A stretch of 15,144 nucleotides of DNA, taken from positions 1 to 15,144 of the forward strand of contig JARHYY010000077.1 of assembly GCA_029258405.1 (NCBI GenBank), written 5' to 3'. The stretch is from Helicobacteraceae bacterium. GTDB taxonomy: Bacteria > Campylobacterota > Campylobacteria > Campylobacterales > Helicobacteraceae. Position numbers and translations under genes: made by a program. Under the pieces are notes generated by a model, which searched no databases, was not told the DNA's origin, and saw nothing but the letters and a program-made list of their open reading frames with translations. Below are positions 1 to 6,374 of this stretch, piece by piece. Position 1 is the stretch's first letter. Each line of letters begins with the position of its first letter.

Positions 1-328
1 CAACCTTGTGCTTGAGTTTGTTTTTACAATGAGCTTATAATATAACTTTATATAGTGGAGTTAAGTAAGTTCTTTAAGGTTTATTCTGTTATTTGAATTT
101 TTGGATTTATAGTGAGATATGGTTTATCTTACTTAAACTCACTGTTTTATGCACTTAGGTATTTATGGGTGAAGTAAGTCGCACTATATCAAAGATTCTC
201 TGTTGTATTAAGAGATACATTAAATGTTTATATTTAAGTTTTATATAATAATATTTTATTGAGGGTTTCGAGTGAGGGAATGTGGAGATAATCAAATGGT
301 ATGGTTAGGTATTGGCATAAATTATTAA
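1..328. other. Gene-free stretch at the left edge
   Basis: No convincing coding frame was found on either strand by eye; all frames are broken by frequent stops. On the plus strand, TTGAGT (12-17) and TATAAT (36-41) are separated by 18 bases and would pass as a sigma70-type promoter, but nothing recognisable follows. AGTGAG at 111-116 and CTCACT at 138-143 could pair over a 21-base loop. No rRNA or tRNA core sequence was recognised. It may be the 3' region of a gene outside the window, spacer, or an unrecognised small RNA; the sequence does not decide. Confidence 0.4.
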
Positions 329-1372
329 CTATATATAATCATCTTCTAATAAAACACATAAAAGCATATTGAGAGCATATAAGGCAGCTTGTTGTTGAAT
401 GTATATTCTATCCCCATGAAATTGGAGTTTTTCAATACTCATTAAGCCATTTTTACTGCCAATTGCAAGAAAAACTGTTCCCACTGTATTTATGCCATCT
501 CTATTTGGACCTGCTATTCCAGTTGAAGCTATAGCATAATCTGAATGACTTAAGCATAAAATACCCTCTAGCATACTTTTAACCACTACTTCGCTTACTG
601 CTCCATATTTTTCAAGATATTCTTTAGATACTTTGAGCCACTCTTTTTTAATTGTGTTGTGATAGCTTACTACGCTACCATGAAATATATTTGAAGAGCC
701 ACTGTGTGCAGTGATATAAGAAGCAATGAGCCCCCCGGTGCAGCTTTCGGCTATGCTAACAGTTTGTTTTTTGTGCTTCATGATATGCTGAATGCTTTCT
801 ATTATATCATAAGTTAAGAAAAATTTATTTTTAAAATTTTCAATAATATCTTGAGTGAAATGCATTAAAGCATGCTCTTGTGCTTGGATGATAAAAGCAT
901 AATGTGCTGATGTGATATGAATGGGAATAATTTTGACTGTATGCTTCTTTGCAAATGGTTGTATAAGTATTGTAGCTGATTGTATATCAAAACCTAAGGG
1001 GTAAAGCCATAAATCTGCTTTGTGTGAAAGAGTATTGCTTATAGGTTGGAAATGCTCAGCAATGTATATATGTATTGTACAACCATATAAAGTAGTGCTT
1101 GTATATGCTTGTGAATGTATGTTGGTACTTTGTGAAGGGTTTTTGCATAAAAAATTTATATTATGAAGTAAGCTTTGGGCACAGAATATAATACCTAGCT
1201 TATGGGTTGTGGCAGCTCCTTTTAAGAGAGTGATGGAGTTGCTATTGTCTTCTTGTATGCGAAAAGAGCTATTGATTTTGCCATAATATTTATGTGTTTG
1301 GCGATGAAAATATTCAAATAATACATCATTATAATAAAGGCTATCTCCAATAGTGGCAAGAAAAATACTCAT
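329..1372 (-). CDS. cinA: CinA-family protein with C-terminal nicotinamide-nucleotide amidase (PncC-like) domain
   Basis: The C-terminal part (about residues 185-347) is a recognisable CinA_C domain. It has the ESCTGG motif (209-214, with the presumed nucleophile Ser210), a conserved segment around SVVSYHN, and an ASTGIAGP motif followed by DG and a GTVFLAI strand. This family deamidates NMN in pyridine-nucleotide salvage, in the cytoplasm. The first ~180 residues only faintly recall the molybdopterin-binding-like (COG1058) domain of full CinA: IFLATIGDS sits where IIAVGDE would be expected, and I could not follow the rest. At 347 residues it is shorter than classical CinA (about 400 or more) and longer than stand-alone PncC (about 160). 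The start is supported by CGGAG six bases before the ATG. It is divergent from ppk2. NMN amidase activity is a family inference; a role of the N-terminal half in ADP-ribose pyrophosphate hydrolysis is doubtful. Confidence 0.85.
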   Translation of the reverse strand: MSIFLATIGDSLYYNDVLFEYFHRQTHKYYGKINSSFRIQEDNSNSITLLKGAATTHKLGIIFCAQSLLHNINFLCKNPSQSTNIHSQAYTSTTLYGCTIHIYIAEHFQPISNTLSHKADLWLYPLGFDIQSATILIQPFAKKHTVKIIPIHITSAHYAFIIQAQEHALMHFTQDIIENFKNKFFLTYDIIESIQHIMKHKKQTVSIAESCTGGLIASYITAHSGSSNIFHGSVVSYHNTIKKEWLKVSKEYLEKYGAVSEVVVKSMLEGILCLSHSDYAIASTGIAGPNRDGINTVGTVFLAIGSKNGLMSIEKLQFHGDRIYIQQQAALYALNMLLCVLLEDDYI

Positions 1373-1451
1373 GATACACTCCGTTATTCTATTAAAACAA
1401 TAAGCAAAAAATGCAAAAAAATCTAAAAATTAATTGTTGGCTAATATGATT

Positions 1452-1457
1452 TATACT
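1452..1457 (+). promoter_or_regulatory. Candidate -10 box for ppk2
   Basis: TATACT lies about 40 bases before the ppk2 ATG in the divergent cinA/ppk2 spacer (1373-1495). No clear -35 box is visible, which is usual for Helicobacter sigma80/sigma70 promoters that rely on AT-rich upstream DNA. A good Shine-Dalgarno (AGAGGAG) stands eight bases before the start codon. The assignment rests only on the hexamer and its spacing. Confidence 0.35.
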
Positions 1458-1495
1458 AAATTATTACTTTAAATATTTTAAGAGGAGCTGTTATT

Positions 1496-2359
1496 ATGGT
1501 CAAACAAATTGTTATCCGCCCAGAAGAAGCGAAGCCAGAAGATGCTTTTAAGAAAGATGGACGACTTAAGCGTGCTTTTTATGAGGAGGAGATAAGAAAA
1601 CTGCAAATTGAGTTGGTGAAATTACAGAACTGGGTTAAAGAAAACAATAAGAATATAATAATTGTTATGGAAGGTAGAGATGGTGCGGGCAAAGGAGGTA
1701 CTATAAAGGCTTTGACAGAGCATATGAATCCTCGAGGTTGTCGCGTGGTGGCTTTGCAAAAACCTAGTGAAGTTGAGCGAACGCAATGGTATTTTCAAAG
1801 ATATATAAGCAATTTTCCTAATGGCGGTGAAATAGTATTTTATGATAGGAGCTGGTATAACCGTGCTGGTGTAGAGAAAGTAATGGGCTTTTGCACTCCT
1901 GAACAATATAAAGAATTTATTTACCAAGCACCTAATCTTGAGCAAATGCTACTTGGAAGCGGTTTTTTATTGTTTAAATATTTTCTTGATGTAGGACAAG
2001 ATGAACAACTTATGCGTATTGAAAGACGAAAAACTGACCCTTTAAGAATGTGGAAATTAAGTCCTATTGATGAGAAATCTTTGAATTTGTGGGATGATTA
2101 TACGGAAGCTTTTCAAAAAATGTTTTCAAGGACACATACACCTTATGCTCCATGGGTTATTATTGATTCAAATGATAAAAAAAGGGCTCGTCTTAATTTA
2201 GCTCGTGATCTTTTATCTCGTATTGATTATGAAGGAAAAGATCAAAGCAATGTATGCTTGCTTGCAGATCCAAGTATTGCTACGCGCTATTCACAAGGCT
2301 ATACATCACAAGACAGCAAACGCAAAAAAGAAAAAAAAGACAAAAAAGAGAAAAAGTAA
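1496..2359 (+). CDS. ppk2: Polyphosphate kinase 2 (PPK2 family)
   Basis: It transfers phosphate between polyphosphate and nucleoside diphosphates or monophosphates in the cytoplasm. The PPK2 hallmarks are in order: Walker A GRDGAGKG (60-67, Lys66), a helix after it with GTIKALTEHMNPRG, the Walker B-like YDRSWYNRAGVE (116-127, Asp117), and a basic lid ERRKTDPLRMWKLSP (176-190). The length (287) fits a single-domain PPK2. The residue pattern looks like the class I ADP/GDP-phosphorylating type, but this is inference. The last 14 residues are a run of Lys/Glu/Asp starting with SKRKKEKK, which lies outside the catalytic fold and is encoded by A-rich tracts (A6 and A8 runs between about 2325 and 2357). 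The start has AGAGGAG eight bases upstream. The gene ends three bases from the convergent pilin-like gene, with no terminator between them. Confidence 0.95.
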   Translation: MVKQIVIRPEEAKPEDAFKKDGRLKRAFYEEEIRKLQIELVKLQNWVKENNKNIIIVMEGRDGAGKGGTIKALTEHMNPRGCRVVALQKPSEVERTQWYFQRYISNFPNGGEIVFYDRSWYNRAGVEKVMGFCTPEQYKEFIYQAPNLEQMLLGSGFLLFKYFLDVGQDEQLMRIERRKTDPLRMWKLSPIDEKSLNLWDDYTEAFQKMFSRTHTPYAPWVIIDSNDKKRARLNLARDLLSRIDYEGKDQSNVCLLADPSIATRYSQGYTSQDSKRKKEKKDKKEKK

Positions 2360-2362
2360 TAT

Positions 2363-2761
2363 TTATATTCCAATTAATGAACAAGCTTGTCCAGTGCATT
2401 GGAGAAAATAGCCTTCCTTGTTGTGTTGCAATTGGATTTCACCTCTTTTTTGTTGTATATTCAATGAAAGAAAGTGTGATTTTAATTGTAATTGGCAATT
2501 ATGCTGATTGAATGTGAGGTTTGTGGCAAGCTTGTTTAATGATGGTTTATTGCTTTGTTGCAGTAGAAAATAATGAGCTTGCGTTTGGGAAAGGCGAGAG
2601 TGTATAAGCTGTATAGTATGCTTTATTTTTTGTTGGCATAATTGTTCCCTGTTAAGCTGGATTTTGGGTAGAGATAAGGAAGCTAGAAGAGCTATAATAA
2701 GAAGTATAAAAGTAATTTCTAGTAGGGTAAATGATTCTGCTTTGTTAGAAATGTATGCCAT
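2363..2761 (-). CDS. Type IV pilin-like (pseudopilin) protein, second of a pair
   Basis: The N-terminus has the prepilin class III pattern: a short polar leader of 10 residues, then FTLLEITFILLIIALLAS with the processed residue Phe11, Glu15 at +5, and about 20 hydrophobic residues ending at a Pro. The residue before the predicted cut is Ser10 instead of the usual Gly, which prepilin peptidases tolerate poorly in the systems studied. The C-terminal ~100 residues are polar and Gln/Asn-rich, with two Cys close to the end (FLQC and QAC) that could form a disulfide. The start overlaps the upstream pilin-like gene by 17 bases, so translation is probably coupled. Such proteins build short periplasmic pseudopili in type II secretion or DNA uptake; which system this serves is not shown. 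No ATPase or prepilin peptidase is nearby. Confidence 0.8.
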   Translation of the reverse strand: MAYISNKAESFTLLEITFILLIIALLASLSLPKIQLNREQLCQQKIKHTIQLIHSRLSQTQAHYFLLQQSNKPSLNKLATNLTFNQHNCQLQLKSHFLSLNIQQKRGEIQLQHNKEGYFLQCTGQACSLIGI

Positions 2762-3296
2762 AGCCTGAGAGATTAATTATTCGTGTATAAACTCCACCTG
2801 AATGAAAAAGACGGTTGATTGTAATACATTTATCATTTTCTTGAATAGAAATTTCTAGTATTTTATTGCCTGCAATAATATTTTGTGCAGGAATGTCTTG
2901 TTGTGCATCTTTGTATTCAATCTGTACGCAAGGCACACCGTTTTGTGTAGCTAATGAAGAGGTAATTATATTTCCATTATCATTCCACAGAGAAGAATCA
3001 AGCTGTATAGCTTGTGAAAAATTCACAAACTTATCTCCTTGGCTCATGTATATGGCAGGAACAGCTTGCAAGATTGTCCCTATATCGCTTTTGAGTGTAA
3101 CAGCAAGAGCATCATCACGACTTGCGGCTAAGCGAGGAATAGCAATAGAAGCAAGAATGCCCAAAATTACAATGATAAAAACAAGCTCTATCATTGTAAA
3201 AGCATCAACTTCTTGTGAATGAGTTTTGCTAGCCCTAGTCAATATTTTTTTCAAATACGGCTTTTGTGTCATTATTTTGTAAAATAATTTTTTCAT
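2745..3296 (-). CDS. Type IV pilin-like (pseudopilin) protein, CtsG/PulG-like
   Basis: AFTMIELVFIIVILGILAS followed by IAIPRLAASRDDA is a near-textbook N-terminal pilin helix of the type common in epsilonproteobacterial pseudopilins such as C. jejuni CtsG. Cleavage would fall between Ala32 and Phe33, with Glu37 at +5; Ala replaces the canonical Gly. Two Cys (in VPC and DKC) sit in the C-terminal beta region. If the ATG at 3296 is used, the leader is 32 residues and overlaps the 3' end of the META-domain gene by 62 bases; alternative starts are an ATG at 3272 and a TTG at 3243, giving leaders of 24 and 14 residues. None has a strong Shine-Dalgarno, so the start is uncertain. It is presumably co-transcribed with the two upstream lipoprotein genes and with the second pilin-like gene. 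Confidence 0.85.
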   Translation of the reverse strand: MKKLFYKIMTQKPYLKKILTRASKTHSQEVDAFTMIELVFIIVILGILASIAIPRLAASRDDALAVTLKSDIGTILQAVPAIYMSQGDKFVNFSQAIQLDSSLWNDNGNIITSSLATQNGVPCVQIEYKDAQQDIPAQNIIAGNKILEISIQENDKCITINRLFHSGGVYTRIINLSGYGIHF

Positions 3297-3678
3297 CGCT
3301 CATGTGAATTTGTACCTTTTGATTATTAAATAGTGGCATAAGATTATCTTCAATAGCCATGCTTTTTGGACCACACATCTTGCGAGTCATTCCAACACTT
3401 TCAAAGATGATTTCATGCTCTGAAAAACTATAAAAACCAAAAAAATGATTACAAGCCGCATTTCCACTAAACTTGCCCTCTGGCTCAAAGCGAATAAAAG
3501 CCCCTTCTTCTAAATCGTTCATTTGAATAGGGATAGGAGATTTATTTTTTTCTAGCTCAATTAATTGCCATTTTTGGTTAATCATATTCCCTCCAACCAT
3601 ACTATTAGTAGTGCCAGAGCTACAGCTTGCAACCAGAAAAGCAAGGGAAGCAGTGAGCAAAAAAGTAAAAAGTTTCAT
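3235..3678 (-). CDS. META-domain (HslJ-like) lipoprotein
   Basis: A lipoprotein signal peptide runs to a lipobox LVASC with acylation at Cys19. A META domain follows: WQLIEL from Trp37, FSGNAACN (70-77), then FGFY, and TRKMC (98-102), matching the family's G-x-x-GCN and T-x-x-x-C signatures with Ala for the second Gly. E. coli HslJ is an outer-membrane-associated protein linked to heat response and novobiocin resistance; the biochemical activity of the family is unknown. The protein should be anchored in the envelope. The start is backed by AAAGGAG eight bases upstream. It lies 20 bases after the preceding lipoprotein gene, and its last 62 bases overlap the presumed pilin-like gene in another frame. 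Confidence 0.88.
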   Translation of the reverse strand: MKLFTFLLTASLAFLVASCSSGTTNSMVGGNMINQKWQLIELEKNKSPIPIQMNDLEEGAFIRFEPEGKFSGNAACNHFFGFYSFSEHEIIFESVGMTRKMCGPKSMAIEDNLMPLFNNQKVQIHMSDEKIILQNNDTKAVFEKNID

Positions 3679-3698
3679 TTGTGGTACTCCTTTAATTT

Positions 3699-4091
3699 TT
3701 AATTAATAATAAACCAAGAATCGTTGCTGTACTCAAGCGTAAGCACGCCCTTGTCAATTTCATTATCTTTGTAGAATATTAATTTGTAATATACTTGTGC
3801 CATATTTGGCTGTGGTGTTTCAATATCAGTAATAACAATATCTTTGAGTCCTCCTTTTTTTAGAGCCATAAACCGAGCGGGCAGAATTAATGATTGTATT
3901 ATTTCTTGCTCTGCTAGAGTGAGAGATTCTTTGTGTGAATAATATTTTGTGTAGTATATCGCGTTGCTGTCCCCTTCACTAATAGCCATAAGATATGCCT
4001 CTACAATTTGTTCTGGTTGTGGAGTGTGAGAGCATGCAGTGAGTATAGCAGCAAAAAAAAGCATAACAAGGCTTTTGCAAACTTGTATCAA
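3699..4091 (-). CDS. Small lipoprotein, DUF4878-like
   Basis: The mature part resembles small periplasmic lipoproteins with a DUF4878-type (NTF2-like) fold: PEQIVEAYLMAISEGD near the N-terminus, an internal helix with ALKKGGLKDI, and a final beta strand pair ending near WFIIN. No enzyme motif is visible. I chose the TTG at 4091-4089 as the start because AAGGAG lies seven bases upstream and it gives a 20-residue signal peptide ending in the lipobox ILTAC (Cys20). An in-frame ATG at 4124 would add 11 residues including RR, has no Shine-Dalgarno, and would begin about 13 bases after the likely transcription start. This is the first gene of the lipoprotein/pilin-like cluster. Function unknown; envelope location is well supported. 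Confidence 0.75.
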   Translation of the reverse strand: MIQVCKSLVMLFFAAILTACSHTPQPEQIVEAYLMAISEGDSNAIYYTKYYSHKESLTLAEQEIIQSLILPARFMALKKGGLKDIVITDIETPQPNMAQVYYKLIFYKDNEIDKGVLTLEYSNDSWFIIN

Positions 4092-4098
4092 TTTGATT

Positions 4099-4104
4099 CT
4101 CCTT
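4099..4104 (-). promoter_or_regulatory. Shine-Dalgarno that decides the TTG start of the small lipoprotein
   Basis: On the minus strand this reads AAGGAG, seven bases before TTG (4091-4089). It lies inside the reading frame that would be used by the upstream ATG at 4124, which has no ribosome binding site of its own. This is the main reason for preferring the shorter protein. Confidence 0.6.
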
Positions 4105-4143
4105 AAAGTAAAATTGAAAGACATTAAGATAATATTTGATTAT

Positions 4144-4149
4144 ATTATA
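4144..4149 (-). promoter_or_regulatory. Candidate -10 box for the lipoprotein/pilin-like cluster
   Basis: A perfect TATAAT on the minus strand in the sequence GTTCTATAATATAATC. Transcription would start near 4137, giving a leader of about 45 bases to the TTG start. There is no good -35 hexamer at the usual distance, as often seen in Helicobacter. Confidence 0.45.
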
Positions 4150-4304
4150 GAACATAAAGTATTAATGATTCGTAAAGCATCGCTTTTTGTTTTTAATTTT
4201 CATATTTTATGTATTGTATGATTTGTTTATTGATTGGAGTGCTAAATTTTACAGGTATTTGTTTTTTCTCTCTCTTTTAAAGTAAAACACAATCAAAAAA
4301 AATA

Positions 4305-4310
4305 TATAAT
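4305..4310 (+). promoter_or_regulatory. Candidate -10 box for the cheZ operon
   Basis: A perfect TATAAT within AAAATATATAATTAG, about 50 bases before the cheZ ATG, in a strongly AT-rich stretch. No clear -35 box and no sigma54 or sigma28 consensus was seen, so the operon is probably under the housekeeping sigma factor. Confidence 0.5.
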
Positions 4311-4361
4311 TAGAGAGGTTTTTGAATTGTTAATTTTAAAAAGAATGACTATGGAGTTGTT

Positions 4362-5057
4362 ATGACACAAGAAGAATTAGATTCTTTGATGAACAGCAAT
4401 GTAGATATTGATGATGTCCTTGAAGAAAGCACAGATAAGAATGAAACTTCTCAGCAAAATGAAAATATAAGAGGTGCTGAGGGCTACCGTGTTTCTGCTT
4501 CTAATCCGTGGCCACCACCACCACCAACAGAAGACCATAAAGTAGTGAGTCAGCTTGATGATGTAACAAAAGGGATAGAAACAAAAGCTAATCAAGTATT
4601 TGATTATTTAGATATGATGAGCAATCAAATGATGGAAGTTGAGGGTAATGGGAGGGATATTCAAGATTTTATAAAAAAGCAAAGAAATTTATTTGAAAAA
4701 TTACATGGTTCTTTTCCGCATGTTACAACTTTTACTAAGGCACTTTCTGATATAGAGAATGCCCAAAAAACTGTTGATGCTATTATTACTTTAAGTCTTG
4801 ATGCTGGGGATTCTATTATGAGCATTATGGATACTATGCAATATCAAGATATACATCGTCAAAAAATTGAACGGGTTATCAATGTAATGCGTGCATTATC
4901 TAAGTATATGAATTCCTTATTTGAAGGCAAGATTGATGATGCTAAACGGGTGGCTTCAGCAACTCATATAGCTGGAGATACAGCTACAAAAGATATAGTG
5001 AGCGAAGATGATATCGAAGCCCTTATCGCTTCTTTAGGTGGAGGAGGGCATAACTGA
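4362..5057 (+). CDS. cheZ: Chemotaxis phosphatase CheZ (remote, Helicobacter/Campylobacter type)
   Basis: CheZ removes phosphate from CheY-P in the cytoplasm and so ends the motor-switch signal. The diagnostic motif is in MQYQDIHRQKIERV (159-172): Asp163 and Gln167 correspond to the catalytic D-x-x-x-Q of E. coli (Asp143, Gln147). Before it are long helices (about 63-115 and 120-160) for the four-helix bundle. The C-terminal tail SEDDIEALIASLGG (214-227) resembles the CheY-binding peptide of E. coli CheZ. The N-terminus TQEELDSLMN resembles the FliM/FliN type EIDALLN peptide. Between them a disordered acidic region ends in a proline run (49-55). The start has GGAG five bases upstream. It is the first gene of an operon with the U32 protein, purE and a coiled-coil gene. 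Confidence 0.92.
   Translation: MTQEELDSLMNSNVDIDDVLEESTDKNETSQQNENIRGAEGYRVSASNPWPPPPPTEDHKVVSQLDDVTKGIETKANQVFDYLDMMSNQMMEVEGNGRDIQDFIKKQRNLFEKLHGSFPHVTTFTKALSDIENAQKTVDAIITLSLDAGDSIMSIMDTMQYQDIHRQKIERVINVMRALSKYMNSLFEGKIDDAKRVASATHIAGDTATKDIVSEDDIEALIASLGGGGHN
5041..5047 (+). promoter_or_regulatory. Ribosome binding site for the U32 gene inside the cheZ Gly codons
   Basis: GAGGAGG, part of the codons for the Gly-Gly-Gly-Gly tail of CheZ, lies 10 bases before the TTG start of the next gene. It explains how a TTG directly abutting the cheZ stop (TGATTG, 5055-5060) can be used and suggests coupled translation. Confidence 0.6.
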
Positions 5058-6374
5058 TTGGTCGAGTTGCTTGCTCCTGCGGGGAATTTTGAGAAATTAA
5101 AAATTGCGGTTGCTTATGGTGCAGATGCTTTATATGGCGGTGTGAGTCATTTTTCGTTGCGGAATCGTTCGGCAAAGGAATTTACTTATGAAACTTTTAA
5201 AGAAGCAGTTGAATATGCCCATGCTTTTCATAAAAAAATATATGTAACTATCAATGGTTTTCCTTTTAACTCGCAAATTAAACTTTTGGCACAGCATATT
5301 GAGAAAATGGCAGATATTCAAGCAGATGCTTTTATAATATCTGCACCCGGTGTTTTGAGATTGGCTCAAAAAATAGCACCACATATCCCTATTCATCTTT
5401 CTACTCAAGCTAATGTGCTCAATGTACTTGATGCAGAATTTTTTTATGAAATGGGTGTTAAGCGGATTATTGCTGCAAGAGAAATGAGTTTAAATGATTT
5501 AAAAGAAATTAAAAAAGCTCTACCGAATTTGGAATTAGAAATTTTTGTGCATGGTAGTATGTGTTTTGCTTTTTCTGGACGCTGTTTGATAAGCTCGTTG
5601 CAACATGGTAGGGTGCCTAATAGAGGAAGTTGTGCAAATGATTGTCGATTTGATTATGAATATTTTATACAACCTCCCCATGATAATAATATGTATGAGT
5701 GGAATGCGTGTAAATATTTTGTAAGAGAGCCAGATACTGGGGTTGTTATGCGTTTAGAAGAAGAAGAAGGTGTAGGGACGCATATTTTTAATGCTAAAGA
5801 TTTAAATTTAGTTGCTCATATTCAGGATATTATCCGCACCAAAGCAGTTGATTCTTTGAAAATAGAAGGGCGGACAAAATCAAGCTACTATGCAGCCATA
5901 ACCACTAAAACTTACAAAAAAGCTATTAATGATTCATATAATAACGAATTTCATGCAGAAGATTATATGGCAGAACTCTATACATTAAAAAATCGTGGCT
6001 TTACTGATGGCTATATTATTCATCGTCCTTTTGTAAGGCTTGACACACAAAACCACCAAACAGCTATTAGCGAAGGGAGTTTTCAAGTAGTAGCTGAAGT
6101 AAGAGAAGATACAAAAACGGCTCTAGCTAAATTTAGCATATATCCCTATCAAATATATGAAATTATTTCACCTGCAGAAATCATACCTCAAGAAAATGGT
6201 AATGGCAAAATATATGCTGATGGAGGACGTTTTTTTATATTTTTTAAAAAAATTATAACTTTACAAGGTAAAGAGCTAGAAAGTATTCATAGTGGCAATA
6301 CAAATCCTATTGTATTACCCGGGGTTTTGGCGGCTTATAGTTTTTTGCGATTCCATTTAGGGGAGGAGAAATAA
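5058..6374 (+). CDS. Peptidase U32 family protein (TrhP/YegQ-like, H. pylori PrtC-like)
   Basis: The first residues LLAPAGNFEKLKIAVAYGAD are the typical U32 opening of a TIM-barrel-like domain. The family signature is present: EIFVHGSMC then GRCLISS, GRVPNRGSC and NDC. The four cysteines 169, 176, 192 and 196 are the usual set of the family. Family members annotated as collagenases (PrtC) are now known, for E. coli TrhP (YegQ) and RlhA, to take part in RNA hydroxylation; at 438 residues this matches TrhP (tRNA U34 hydroxylation) better than the longer RlhA. That function is inferred, not shown. The start is TTG, directly after the cheZ stop, and no in-frame ATG precedes the conserved opening. 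The stop overlaps the purE ATG by one base (TAATG). Confidence 0.9.
   Translation: MVELLAPAGNFEKLKIAVAYGADALYGGVSHFSLRNRSAKEFTYETFKEAVEYAHAFHKKIYVTINGFPFNSQIKLLAQHIEKMADIQADAFIISAPGVLRLAQKIAPHIPIHLSTQANVLNVLDAEFFYEMGVKRIIAAREMSLNDLKEIKKALPNLELEIFVHGSMCFAFSGRCLISSLQHGRVPNRGSCANDCRFDYEYFIQPPHDNNMYEWNACKYFVREPDTGVVMRLEEEEGVGTHIFNAKDLNLVAHIQDIIRTKAVDSLKIEGRTKSSYYAAITTKTYKKAINDSYNNEFHAEDYMAELYTLKNRGFTDGYIIHRPFVRLDTQNHQTAISEGSFQVVAEVREDTKTALAKFSIYPYQIYEIISPAEIIPQENGNGKIYADGGRFFIFFKKIITLQGKELESIHSGNTNPIVLPGVLAAYSFLRFHLGEEK

Noticed and set aside
111..143. AGTGAG / CTCACT inverted repeat
   Set aside because: Six base pairs over a 21-base loop, with no T-run and no gene nearby; likely chance.
2866..3222. 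Open frame of 118 codons on the plus strand opposite the pilin-like gene
   Set aside because: No family motif, no ribosome binding site, and it is the complement of a clear pilin-like protein.
3235..3296. Possible fusion or frameshift between the META-domain gene and the first pilin-like gene
   Set aside because: The META domain is complete with its own stop, and the pilin-like helix starts only after the overlap; a simple overlap with uncertain start explains it.
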